A stretch of DNA of 64,000 nt from positions 633,746 through 697,745 of the forward strand of contig JAGYIQ010000003.1 in NCBI GenBank assembly GCA_018402565.1, in the 5' to 3' direction. Shown here one piece after another: positions 24,380 to 33,003 of this stretch. This DNA is from Pirellulaceae bacterium. GTDB lineage: Bacteria > Planctomycetota > Planctomycetia > Pirellulales > Pirellulaceae. Position 1 is the stretch's first letter. Each line of letters begins with the position of its first letter. The notes beneath the pieces were generated by a model. The model did not search any database and was not told the DNA's origin. It saw only the letters and a list, made by a program, of their open reading frames with translations. The translations under genes were made by a program, and so were the position numbers.

Positions 24380-24629
24380 CGGCCAAAAATCACCCGGTTG
24401 CCGCGGGGGAACTTTGACTTCAGGAAACGCCCGATCGGCAACTCGGGTGCATTTTTGTTGCTGCTTCGCCCTGCGGGCCCCGCCAGCGTCCCTTCCCGAT
24501 GCCCAGCCTGGCCCCAGAGCCCAATCGCCGCCCTGAACTCATATTCTGCCCCGCAGCACGAACTTAAGTCAATGTTGATCCCGGCCGCACGGTAAGCGGG
24601 GCGTTGCATTCGAGGGACCCGGCGAGTAA
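24380..24629 (-). mobile_element. R19: divergent repeated cassette (attC 24374-24463)
   Basis: It is the same subtype as R18. The right box reads GTTGCTGC instead of GTTATGC. TTGACT (24567-24572) and CAGAAT (24543-24548) are 18 bp apart. Confidence 0.75.
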
Positions 24630-24715
24630 CGCCTTTGCAATCACGGGGTTGCGGCCAGAAACCTGACCATCAGGAAACACGCGACCCGCAAACTCCGTTG
24701 CATTCCTTGTTCGTC
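24624..24715 (-). other. attC site 53
   Basis: Boxes are GAGTAAC and GTTCGTC, with TCACGGGGTTGCGG / CGCAAACTCCGTTG arms. It belongs to the broken cassette at 24716-25530. Confidence 0.75.
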
Positions 24716-24929
24716 CGTTTCTCTCCGGATCCCGGCAGCGTTGCCGCCCGTTGCTGTTCGTTACCTAGATTCAGACAATTAATTCTTTGCGCGCTTTCAT
24801 TACTTCAGATCGCAGCTTTGATTCCAAGCGACTAAGCCGCCACTCTTTGCAAGCAGCATCGTACGCTGCGAGTCAAAAAGTGATTTGGGCCAGACCGCTA
24901 ATCAGTCGCGCAAACGACTGAAACGCTCA
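24716..24929. other. Stretch with short coding-like fragments only
   Basis: On the minus strand two overlapping frames each give about 35 plausible codons (one ends CKEWRLSRLESKLRSEVMKA and continues to a stop near 24777). Neither has a start. This may be the remnant 3' part of the broken gene to the right. Confidence 0.35.
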
Positions 24930-25515
24930 TCAGCAAGTGGATGCACCAAATGGCAGCTGATCTGATTCGGCAAACCGAGCGATACCACGCAGTCCAGTCA
25001 ACGGGTTAAACTGTGATTTCATCAGCCCAGCAGCATCGGAAACGTAGTACTGCCAAACATGCAACCCCGGTACCCGACCCTGGGTTGCTAATACGGTTCG
25101 CGGGATCAAGATCACGTCAGTAAATGAATAGGGGTCCAGTCGGACGTCGCTTCGGCAGTGATGGTGACAGATTCTCTTGACGAGATCCAGGATTGCTGGT
25201 CTCGATCGTAGTCCACCGAGATTGTTTTCAATGAACCTTACTGTTATCAAAGTCCAGACGAAAATCCAACACTCCTCCGTTGATTGCGCCTGAACACCTC
25301 TGCAGGCTGCTTACAAGTCAAGCACAGTGACGATGCCGTCGGCCGGAACAGAAAGTCGATAATAGAAGCCAGCGATGTCTAAATTAATCATTCGAAACTC
25401 CCAGATGTAAATGTGTGTCTTAGGATCCACGTCCTCCGAACGTTATAGAAGTTTGAGTCGATGCAGATGTCAAGTATTTGCGATGTGAAGAATTGTTTAA
25501 GTTCGTTCGCGAGTT
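24930..25515 (-). pseudogene. Multiply frameshifted cassette gene
   Basis: Coding-like segments follow one another in changing frames. FTSQILDICIDSNFYN comes first, then EDVDPKTHIYIWEFRMINLD through to VTVLDL, then SLQRCSGAINGGVLDFRLDF. A frame open from about 25252 to 24930 follows, with FIENNLGGLRSRPAILDLVK, LHVWQYYVSDAAG and a C-terminal RGIARFAESDQL. Joined, they would give a soluble protein of about 190 residues of unknown family. At least three single-base shifts are needed. The last segment alone (24930-25250, TTG start) might be reported as a 106-aa gene. Confidence 0.5.
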
Positions 25516-25529
25516 GTCAGAAGGGACGG

Positions 25530-25623
25530 CAGGACGGCGTGAGCCGTCACCGGGCCGCTCGTAAGCTGCCCATCCGGCAGCCGCGCGCGTCGGCGGCTCC
25601 GCGTGCACGGTGCATTGTTATCC
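25530..25623 (-). other. attC site 54 (degenerate left box)
   Basis: The right box is GTTATCC. The left side reads CAGGACG, where AAC is expected. The arms (GTCACCGGGCCGC / GGCGGCTCCGCGTG) are still recognisable. It belongs to the broken gene at 25618-26140. Confidence 0.6.
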
Positions 25624-26140
25624 GCAGTTTAACAGTTGGGTGACCATTGCACAGAGATCCGCCGTCCCATGAAAAGTGATTTTGAAATCATTGCATGGAT
25701 TGTGTTCGAGCAGAAGCATCCACTGTTTATCGGACGCGACGAGTCCAAGCCACGATACGCCGCCTTCAGGCGCAGGTGAAGTCTCGAAGCTGTTTAGGTT
25801 CCATTCCGTGGCGTATTCGTGGATGACACTCGCACCGAACAGGTATGGAGCAAAGCATTAGTTCGTGCGGCCGTATCCGTAGAACCAATATCGCTTTGTT
25901 GATCGCGCTGGTGGCAGATCGGACGGCAGAAATCAATTGTTGATACTTAGAGCGACCGGTGCCATCAGAAAAGACGCAGCCTTGCCCGAGCCATCGATCA
26001 ATGCAGGTTTTGGCCGAAAGACTATCTGGGGTTTCGTAGAGCGTTACTGTACGCTCGAAACCGGTTGGGCCAAAGTATCCATCCGCATCGAACTGCGTAG
26101 ATTGAATCCAGGTTTCGATTTCAGAAGTCACGCTGTGCAT
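25618..26140 (-). pseudogene. Frameshifted cassette gene, about 170 codons
   Basis: The ATG at 26140 opens a good frame (MHSVTSEIETWIQSTQFDAD, then GRSKYQQLISAV). The coding signal then moves to another frame: RYWFYGYGRTN, a TAA, then LFGASVIHEYATEWNLNSFE and GGVSWLGLVASDKQWMLLLE. It ends LCAMVTQLLNCG with its stop inside the attC 54 box. One frameshift near 25920 and one in-frame stop near 25860 separate the parts. No family is recognised. The intact C-terminus at the attC boundary supports a single ancestral gene. Confidence 0.55.
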
Positions 26141-26151
26141 TTCGCGGATAA

Positions 26152-26408
26152 CGGCCCAAAATCACCCGGTTGCCGTGCGGGGGACTTTGAGTTCAGGAAA
26201 CGCCTGATCGGCAACTCGGGTGCATTTTTGTTGCTACAGCTTCGCCCCGTGGCCCCCAGGAGTCCAGGCCAAAGCACCAGCCCCAGTCCAACCGCCGCCA
26301 ACATTTTTTCATTTTGCCCCAACGCCTCGGCAAAGTCAATCTTGATCCCGGCCGCGAGCAACAACAGGGACCGTGATGAAGATTTGGTGGATCTGCAAGG
26401 CAGCATAA
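26152..26408 (-). mobile_element. R20: repeated cassette with small insertions (attC 26146-26240)
   Basis: The left box is GGATAAC; the right box region reads GTTGCTACAGC. Several one- to three-base insertions lengthen it to 257 bp. TTGACT (26334-26339) and CAAAAT (26311-26316) remain 17 bp apart. Confidence 0.75.
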
Positions 26409-26654
26409 CGGCCAAAATCACCCGGTTGCCGCAGGGGGACTTTGACTTCAGCAAACGCCCGATCGGCAACTGCGCGGTTGTTCGTTATCTGATTTGCCCC
26501 ATGCCCCGCCAACCGTCCAGGCTCCGACCAGCCCCCTGGCCCAACTGCCGCCAACGTTTTGTCATTTTGCCCCAACGCCTCGGTAAAATTGTCATCATGA
26601 TCCCGGCCGCAGAACAAAAGGGACCGTGGAGACTTGGAGGATCTAGGAGCATAA
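26409..26654 (-). mobile_element. R21: integrase-proximal repeated cassette (attC 26403-26490)
   Basis: Boxes are GCATAAC and GTTATCT. It is the first cassette next to attI. The -10-like CAAAAT (26564-26569) is present but the -35 region has been altered (GTAAAATTGTCA), so this copy lacks the promoter-like pair. Confidence 0.78.
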
Positions 26655-26690
26655 CTCTTTATTACACGCGGCTAGCGCGTGATAACTGTT
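26649..26690 (-). other. attI-like junction
   Basis: The outer boundary GTTATGC (minus strand, 26649-26655) marks where the first cassette joins non-cassette DNA. Immediately beyond lie a CACGCG/CGCGTG inverted repeat (26665-26681) and a second GTTATCA box. These could be integrase-binding sites. No direct-repeat sites as in class 1 attI are recognised with certainty. Confidence 0.6.
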
Positions 26691-26715
26691 TTTTAAGGGG
26701 AGTATCCCCACTGAG

Positions 26716-26744
26716 AGAATAAGTATATTTTAGAACGTTGTCAA
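26716..26744 (-). promoter_or_regulatory. Candidate cassette promoter Pc
   Basis: On the minus strand a perfect TTGACA (26739-26744) is followed after 17 bp by TATTCT (26716-26721), 4 of 6 matches to TATAAT. It points left into the array and lies about 60 bp from the attI junction, between attI and intI, as Pc does in well-studied integrons. Confidence 0.6.
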
Positions 26745-26860
26745 CAAGGCTATCCTGGAAAATGGCTCGCTGAGCGCGGATATTAATTTTCCGGCACGCT
26801 CGGCGGAAGTGAAACCAGCCAGAATGGCCTGGGCCACGCCCGGTCCTGCCGCCCACGCAG

Positions 26861-26950
26861 GCGATTTGGCGGACACAGGCCATTTGGCGGACGTGGGCCA
26901 TTTGGCGGACGTGGGCAAATTGGCAGCCGCAGGCTATTTGGCGGACGTGG
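26861..26950. repeat. 18-bp tandem repeat, 5 copies, upstream of intI
   Basis: The unit is close to GCCATTTGGCGGACGTGG, with copies starting at 26861, 26879, 26897, 26915 and 26933; the fourth is the most diverged. All frames stay open because the period is divisible by three, but no credible gene contains it. It lies about 175 bp before the intI start and could bind a regulator or the integrase. Confidence 0.8.
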
Positions 26951-27123
26951 GCAGACAGGCCAAACTACGGCGAAAGAATGGCACAACGACCGCCCCCAGA
27001 TGACGCGATCCAGGGTGAAAAACTCCCGTGAACGACGGCCCCGAGCCGCGGGCGCGAGATTTCACCCGTCCGCCACTGGGCCTAGATCACGCCCCCCTAC
27101 ACCTCCCTGGTCCAGAAAAAAAC

Positions 27124-28488
27124 ATGCTCAATACCTTCAAACAACTCGTCGCCACTCACTCCAAACTCTCCGACAGCCAAAAAGACTGGTTTCCCCGACT
27201 CGTCCGCCAATTTGTCTCGCACTCCCAACAAAATCCCAACCAAAACCTGGACTGCTCCCGGGCCGTCGTGGAACCGTTCCTCCGACACCTCAAACAATCC
27301 GGCAAAACCGCCTGGCAACGGCTCCAAGCCCTGGAAGCGATCCAGTTTTACGCCAGCACGCTCCCGGGCGGGGGCGACCCCGCTCTGAAGGAAATGCACG
27401 CTTTGCTGGTGGCTGCCAAACAACGCGAGTCCGCTGCTGGCGGGTCGAACGCGAACCAGACGCCCGAAATCGATCCCCAACTGCTGTACGCCCAGCCCGG
27501 CCCCGTCGGCCAACTGGATCCCAATGAGCCAGAACTGGATCGCGAATTACGCAAACTCTTGCGCGTCCGGCACTACGCCTTGCGGACCGAGACCGCGTAC
27601 CTGAACTGGGTCCACCGTTTCCGCGGTTTCCTGCAACGGCCCGATGTCGAATCGGCCACGGAACGCGAAATCCGCGACTTCCTCTCCTACCTGGCCGTCG
27701 AAGGTCAGGTTGCCGCCAGCACTCAAAACCAAGCGTTTTCCGCCCTGCTGTTCCTGTTCCGCGACCTGCTAAAACGCGAAATCCAGTTCCTGGAAGCCGA
27801 GCGGGCCAAAACACCCGAACGCGTTCCCGTCGTCTTGACGATCGACGAAGTGAGCAAGCTGCTCCAGCACTTGGGCGGGGCCGAGCAGTTGTTTGGACGT
27901 TTGCTGTACGGGGCCGGACTACGGCATTTGGAAGGGCTGCGTCTGCGGATCAAGGACGTGGACCTGGAGGCTCGTCAGCTAACCGTTCGCGATGGCAAAG
28001 GAGCGAAAGATCGGGTGACCGTATTGCCAGACGCCGTGATTCCCGATCTCCGACGCCAGATCGATGCGACCCGCCTGTTGCACGAACGCGACTTGGCGGC
28101 CGGCGGAGGTCGAGTCTGGTTGCCCCACGCCTATCGACTCAAGCACCCCGCGGCCGAAACGCAGTTCATTTGGCAGTATCTGTTCCCAGCCGCTCGCCTG
28201 TCGACGGACCCTGTCTCTGGCCGGACCATGCGCCATCACCAACACGAGTCGGTGTTCAGTAAAGCGTTGCGGGGCGCAGTCACGCGAGCTGGGCTGCTCA
28301 AAAAGGTCACGCCGCACACCCTGCGTCACAGCTTCGCGACGCATTTGCTGCAAGGCGGTGCAGATATCCGCACGATCCAAGAGTTGCTGGGGCACAAAGA
28401 CGTTGCCACAACCATGATTTACACCCATGTGCTGAACCGCCCCGGCCTGGCGGTCGTCAGTCCACTGGATCGATTGGCGAATTCGTGA
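27124..28488 (+). CDS. intI: Integron integrase (tyrosine recombinase), 454 aa
   Basis: It catalyses attC x attI cassette recombination. The catalytic residues are visible: Arg in [13 protein letters not shown] (residue 267), His and Arg in [14 protein letters not shown] (398, 401), His in [10 protein letters not shown] (424) and Tyr in [10 protein letters not shown] (433). The integron-specific extra patch before box II is present ([20 protein letters not shown] at 332-351, then LFPA), which separates it from XerC/D. The core-binding domain is at about 140-225. About 110 extra residues precede it and look like a second helical SAM-like module ([20 protein letters not shown]). The ATG at 27124 is used; a GTG at 27028 would add 32 Pro-rich residues. 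Confidence 0.95.
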   Translation: MLNTFKQLVATHSKLSDSQKDWFPRLVRQFVSHSQQNPNQNLDCSRAVVEPFLRHLKQSGKTAWQRLQALEAIQFYASTLPGGGDPALKEMHALLVAAKQRESAAGGSNANQTPEIDPQLLYAQPGPVGQLDPNEPELDRELRKLLRVRHYALRTETAYLNWVHRFRGFLQRPDVESATEREIRDFLSYLAVEGQVAASTQNQAFSALLFLFRDLLKREIQFLEAERAKTPERVPVVLTIDEVSKLLQHLGGAEQLFGRLLYGAGLRHLEGLRLRIKDVDLEARQLTVRDGKGAKDRVTVLPDAVIPDLRRQIDATRLLHERDLAAGGGRVWLPHAYRLKHPAAETQFIWQYLFPAARLSTDPVSGRTMRHHQHESVFSKALRGAVTRAGLLKKVTPHTLRHSFATHLLQGGADIRTIQELLGHKDVATTMIYTHVLNRPGLAVVSPLDRLANS

Positions 28489-28727
28489 CCTCGGGGCGTC
28501 GTGCGTCTGGGGCGTCGTGCGTTTGCACAACCCGGATCGGACTTAGGAATCGTCTGCAAATGAGTTACCGTACGAGTCGGACTGGGCCAGCGTCCAGTTC
28601 CAGCGACAGCCGGGCTGCCGCGTGCGATCCGGCTGATATGCAAGTCGGTAAAGACAACCGGGTGCTAACGCGGTCCGGCTGATTTCTAATACGATCGCTT
28701 GATTGCTGACGAGTTGAGACCGCCGAA

Positions 28728-30014
28728 TTGGCGAAAACCTGTCCCGGCCTCCCGCTAACAAGGAACCTTGGATTGAACGCACACACCGCTGGGGAGAACG
28801 CGCCGTTCCGAGATCGGTTTGTCATCGACAACCCGCGGTTGGCGTATCTGGACGGCAACTCACTGGGGCGATTGCCGCGGGCGACGGCTGAGCGAATGGC
28901 GCGAGTCGTCGCGGAGGAGTGGGGGCAGGGGCTGATTGGCAGCTGGAACCAGGCCTGGCTGCCGCTGGCGCGACGGATCGGCGACAAGATTGGCCAGTTG
29001 ATCGGGGCCGCGCCCGGCGAGACGCTGGTGTGTGACTCGACATCGATCAACCTCTACAAAGCCGCTTGGGCGCTTTTGCAGCACCGCGGGACTCGGTGGC
29101 GAATCGTGACCGATGCGACCAACTTTCCCACCGACCTGTACGTGCTGGAGAGCCTCCGCCAGCAACTCGGGGCGGACTTGCAGCTCGTGCCGGTGCCATT
29201 GGATCAAGGCAACCATGCAGCCGTGCATGCGGCTCTTTCGGCGGTGTTAGACGCCAGCACCGCGCTCGTCTGCTTGTCCCACGTCAACTACAAAACGGGG
29301 TACGCGTTTGACTTGGACACCGTCACCCGTATGGCTCACGAGGCGGGGGCACCGATCCTGTGGGACTTGAGCCACAGCGTCGGCGCCGTGCCGCTGGACT
29401 TGACGCGTGCCGCTGCGGACGCGGCGGTTGGCTGCACGTACAAGTACCTCAATGGCGGTCCGGGCGCACCGGCATTTATCTCGATTCGGCAGGCTTGGTT
29501 AGAGAAGTTACGGAACCCGATTCCGGGCTGGTTCGGAGCCGCTCGGCCGTTCGACTTCGGCCCCGACTACGAACCGCATGCGGGGATCGAGCGGTTTGCG
29601 GTGGGCACGCCACCGATCTTATCGTTGGCGGCGGTGGAATGTGGAGTCGACTTGACGTGTGAAGCCGGTGTGAGCGAACTGCGCCAGCGGGGCTGGGGAT
29701 TGATGCAGCGGTTCTTCCAAGGTTATGACGAACGCTTGCGGCCCTTGGGTTTCGAGTTAGTGACCCCGCGGGAATGCGAGGCGGCGGGGTCGCATGTTTC
29801 TTTGCGGCACCCGGCTGCGTGGCAGATCACGCAAGATCTGATCCAGGGCTACCAAGTGGTGCCCGATTATCGCCGGCCCGACATCATTCGGTTCGGGATC
29901 ACCCCGCTGTACACCCTGGCCAGCGAAATCGAGCAAGCGATCGGGGGCCTGGAGTCGTCCGTGAGCCAGGGTACTTATCGTTCCTATCCCGAACAACCAC
30001 GTGGTGTGACATGA
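28728..30014 (+). CDS. kynU: Kynureninase, about 428 aa
   Basis: A PLP-dependent enzyme that cleaves kynurenine to anthranilate and alanine in tryptophan breakdown. Motifs include YLDGNSLGRLPRAT near the start, VCDSTSINLYKA, LSHVNYKTGYAFDL, ILWDLSHSVGAVPLDL and the PLP-lysine region CTYKYLNGGPGAPAF. The end (RRPDIIRFGITPLY) is typical of the family. The first start in frame is a TTG at 28728, and the exact start is uncertain. The TGA stop overlaps the next gene's ATG (ATGA at 30011). No other kyn genes are in view. Confidence 0.93.
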   Translation: MAKTCPGLPLTRNLGLNAHTAGENAPFRDRFVIDNPRLAYLDGNSLGRLPRATAERMARVVAEEWGQGLIGSWNQAWLPLARRIGDKIGQLIGAAPGETLVCDSTSINLYKAAWALLQHRGTRWRIVTDATNFPTDLYVLESLRQQLGADLQLVPVPLDQGNHAAVHAALSAVLDASTALVCLSHVNYKTGYAFDLDTVTRMAHEAGAPILWDLSHSVGAVPLDLTRAAADAAVGCTYKYLNGGPGAPAFISIRQAWLEKLRNPIPGWFGAARPFDFGPDYEPHAGIERFAVGTPPILSLAAVECGVDLTCEAGVSELRQRGWGLMQRFFQGYDERLRPLGFELVTPRECEAAGSHVSLRHPAAWQITQDLIQGYQVVPDYRRPDIIRFGITPLYTLASEIEQAIGGLESSVSQGTYRSYPEQPRGVT

Positions 30015-30427
30015 ACCTACGCGACGAGCAAAAAACCGAGCAGCCCCAGGTCGCACCGTTGTTTGGCGACGATCCGCGTGTGATCATGGCTGCCGAACGG
30101 ACGTTATTGGCCTGGGTTCGGACCGGCCTGGCGCTGATGGGGTTCGGCTTTTTAGTCGCTCGGTTTGGCCTGTTCATGCAAGAGTACTCGTTGCATCAAG
30201 GGGAGACGGCTGCTGAATCGCCGGCCTGGTCGGTGGGGATCGGTGCGTCATTGGTACTCTTGGGAACGGTGATCACATTGGCTGCGGGTTGGCTGCATGG
30301 GCGGAATTTGCGGCGTATCAGTGGCGCCTCCCTTCACTTTAGGGACGGTTTTATCTTGGCGATCGCCTGCGCTGTCGGGTTAGGCTTGGTGGGTGGGTTT
30401 ATGTGCATTCGCTTGATCTGGTTGTGA
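30011..30427 (+). CDS. DUF202 family membrane protein, 138 aa
   Basis: The sequence DPRVIMAAERTLLAWVRTGL followed by ALMGFGFLVARFG is the DUF202 signature: a conserved 'ERT.LAW.R....L...GF...RFG' first helix. Two more membrane helices follow (VGIGASLVLLGTVITLAAGW and AIACAVGLGLVGGFMCIRLI). Function is unknown for the family. It overlaps kynU by 4 bp and is probably co-translated with it. ATG at 30011. Confidence 0.9.
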   Translation: MNLRDEQKTEQPQVAPLFGDDPRVIMAAERTLLAWVRTGLALMGFGFLVARFGLFMQEYSLHQGETAAESPAWSVGIGASLVLLGTVITLAAGWLHGRNLRRISGASLHFRDGFILAIACAVGLGLVGGFMCIRLIWL

Positions 30428-30448
30428 GTATGTGGCCCAGTGGGAGTT

Positions 30449-30488
30449 TCTCCGACCGTCGCAGCCAGCTCGCTGTGGAGCTACCGAA
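30449..30488 (+). repeat. Left copy of direct repeat flanking the 106-bp array
   Basis: About 40 bp (TCTCCGACCGTCGCAGCCAG onwards to ACCGAA) recurs at 32964-33003 with three mismatches. It contains GCCAGC/GCTGTGG-type self-complementary words. Confidence 0.85.
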
Positions 30489-30546
30489 TTGCCGGGAGGT
30501 TAAAGATTCTTCGGGGGACCTTCCTTAAGCCGTAACCTCTCACGCC

Positions 30547-32963
30547 CGGCAGGAAATTTGAACCGCAAGAGATGGGAAGGACGCAGAGGAAGGCAGCGGT
30601 GGCTCGGTTTTCTCTGCGCACTTTCTCCCTCTGCGGTTCTTCTCCTTCACGCCCGGCAGGAAATTTGAACCGCAAGAGATGGGAAGGACGCAGAGGAAGG
30701 CAGCGGTGGCATGGTTTTCTCTGCGTACTTCCGTCCTCTGCGGTTCTCCTTCTTCGTGCCGGCAGGAAATTTGAACCGCAAGAGATGGGAAGGACGCAGA
30801 GCAAGGCAGCGGTGGCATGGTTTTCTCTGCGCACTTTCTTCCTCTGCGGTTCTCCTTCTTCGTGCCGGCAGGAAATTTGAACCGCAAGAGATGGGAAGGA
30901 CGCAGAGGAAGGCAGCGGTGGCATGGTTTTCTCTGCGTACTTCCTTCCTCTGCGGTTCTTCTCCTTCGTGCCGGCAGGAAATTTGAACCGCAAGAGATGG
31001 GAAGGACGCAGAGGAAGGCAGCGGTGGCATGGTTTTCTCTGCGTACTTCCTTCCTCTGCGGTTTTACTCCTTCGTGCCGGCAGGAAATTTGAACCGCAAG
31101 AGATGGGAAGGACGCAGAGGAAGGCAGCGGTGGCATGGTTTTCTCTGCGTACTTCCTTCCTCTGCGGTTCTCCTTCTTCGTGCCGGCAGGAAATTTGAAC
31201 CGCAAGAGATGGGAAGGACGCAGAGGAAGGCAGCGGTGGCGTGGTTTTCTCTGCGCACTTCCTTCCTCTGCGGTTCTCCTTCTTCGTGCCGGCAGGAAAT
31301 TTGAACCGCAAGAGATGGGAAGGACGCAGAGGAAGGCAGCGGTGGCATGGTTTTCTCTGCACTCCTTCCTCTGCGGTTTTACTTCTTCGTGCGGGCAGGA
31401 AATTTGAACCGCAAGAGATGGGAAGGACGCAGAGGAAGGCAGCAGTGGCATCGTTTTCTCTGCGCACTTCCTTCCTCTGCGGTTTTACTCCTTCGTGCCG
31501 GCAGGAAATTTGAACCGCAAGAGATGGGAAGGACGCAGAGGAAGGCAGCAGTGGCATCGTTTTCTCTGCACTTCCTTCCGTCTGCGGTTTTCACTCCTTC
31601 GTGCCGGCAGGAAATTTGAACCGCAAGAGATGGGAAGGACGCAGAGGAAGGCAGCGGTGGCATGGTTTTCTCTGCGTACTTCCTTCCTCTGCGGTTCTCC
31701 TCCTTCGTGCCGGCAGGAAATTTGAACCGCAAGAGATGGGAAGGACGCAGAGGAAGACAGCGGTGACTCGGTTTTCTCTGCGTACTTCCTCCCTCTGCGG
31801 TTCTTCTCCTTCGTGCCGGCAGGAAATTTGAACCGCAAGAGATGGGAAGGACGCAGAGGAAGGCAGCAGTGGCATCGTTTTCTCTGCGCACTTCCTTCCT
31901 CTGCGGTTTTACTCCTTCGTGCCGGCAGGAAATTTGAACCGCAAGAGATGGGAAGGACGCAGAGGAAGGCAGCAGTGACATCGTTTTCTCTGCGCACTTC
32001 CTTCGTCTGCGGTTTTACTTCTTCGTGCCGGCAGGAAATTTGAACCGCAAGAGATGGGAAGGACGCAGAGGAAGGCAGCGGTGGCATGGTTTTCTCTGCG
32101 CACTTCCTTCCTCTGCGGTTTTACTCCTTCGTGCCGGCAGGAAATTTGAACCGCAAGAGATGGGAAGGACGCAGAGCAAGGCAGCGGTGGCTCGGTTTTC
32201 TCTGCGTAATTCCTTCCTCTGCGGTTTTCCTCCTTCGTGCCGGCAGGAAATTTGAACCGCAAGAGATGGGAAGGACGCAGAGCAAGGCAGCAGTGGCATC
32301 GTTTTCTCTGCGCACTTCCTTCCTCTGCGGTTTTACTCCTTCGTGCCGGCAGGAAATTTGAACCGCAAGAGATGGGAAGGACGCAGAGCAAGGCAGCGGT
32401 GGCTCGGTTTTCTCTGCGCACTTCCTTCCTCTGCGGTTCTCCTCCTTCGTGCCGGCAGGAAATTTGAACCGCAAGAGATGGGAAGGACGCAGAGGAAGGC
32501 AGCGGTGGCATGGTTTTCTGCACTTCCTTCCTCTGCGGTTCTCCTTCTTCGTGCCGGCAGGAAATTTGAACCGCAAGAGATGGGAAGGACGCAGAGGAAG
32601 GCAGCGGTGGCATGGTTTTCTCTGCGCACTTTCGTCCTCTGCGGTTTTACTTCTTCGTGCCGGCAGGAAATTTGAACCGCAAGAGATGGGAAGGACGCAG
32701 AGGAAGGCAGCGGTGGCATGGTTTTCTCTGCGTACTCCCTTCCTCTGCGGTTTTACTTCTTCGTGCCGGCTGGAAATTTGAACCGCAAGAGATGGGAAGG
32801 ACGCAGAGGAAGGCAGCGGTGGCATGGTTTTCTCTGCGCACTTTCTTCCTCTGCGGTTTTACTCCTTCGTGCCGGCAGGAAATTTGAACCGCAAGAGATG
32901 GGAAGGAAGCGGACGAAGGCAGCGGTGGCATGGTTTTCTCTGCCCACTTCCTTCCTCTGCGGT
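30547..32963. repeat. 106-bp tandem repeat array, about 23 copies
   Basis: The unit begins CGGCAGGAAATTTGAACCGC, continues AAGAGATGGGAAGGACGCAG, and ends with TTCCTTCCTCTGCGGTT plus a variable T-rich spacer. Each unit holds a long inverted repeat (CGCAGAGGAAGG / CCTTCCTCTGCG) about 25-30 bases apart. Copies differ by point changes and a few small deletions, for example near 31360, 31570 and 32515. Long ORFs on both strands arise only from the repetition. Confidence 0.95.
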
Positions 32964-33003
32964 TCTCCGACCGTCGGAGCCAGCTGGCTGTGGAGCTACC
33001 GAA
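32964..33003 (+). repeat. Right copy of direct repeat flanking the 106-bp array
   Basis: It matches 30449-30488. The stop codon of the SGNH hydrolase gene lies inside it. Confidence 0.85.

Larger units (their letters stand above)
1..28488. mobile_element. Large chromosomal integron (cassette array, attI region and intI)
   Basis: An integron integrase gene at the right end is transcribed away from an array of 56 attC-like sites. These sites have outer boxes of the RYYYAAC/GTTRRRY type, written GCATAAC...GTTATGC in the commonest form, and imperfectly complementary inner arms. Nearly all genes between the sites lie on the minus strand and end at or just before an attC, as expected for cassettes inserted one after another at attI. 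The array runs off the left edge, so its full length is unknown. Its codon use and GC content look lower than in the chromosome to the right. The count of sites is by eye. Confidence 0.95.

Noticed and set aside
762..26654. The 50-70-codon minus-strand ORF in many R units (MLLDPSNLVGP... start)
   Set aside because: It is cut by TAG in R1, R4, R6, R10 and R16, and poly-C length changes shift the frame near the end, so coding constraint is not evident.
1..26654. CRISPR or simple dispersed repeats as the explanation of the left 26 kb
   Set aside because: The repeats have attC architecture, separate distinct genes and lead to an integron integrase.
700..26700. Plus-strand ORFs such as MPRGDFDFRKRPIGNSGAF in the repeats
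   Set aside because: They read across attC sites in the direction opposite to all cassette genes and are by-products of the repeated sequence.
26809..27003. Plus-strand ORF over the 18-bp repeats (AGDLADTGHLADVG...)
   Set aside because: All frames are open over the repeat; there is no RBS or family, and it overlaps the intI leader.
27124..28488. XerC/XerD-type recombinase instead of IntI
   Set aside because: The additional patch before the HxxR box and its position next to attC sites are specific to integron integrases.
30547..32963. Long ORFs (up to 358 codons) in the 106-bp array
   Set aside because: They occur in several frames on both strands because the repeat has few stops. No start signal or domain supports them.
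30547..32963. CRISPR array
   Set aside because: There are no unique spacers: the whole 106-bp unit is repeated, and no cas gene is nearby.
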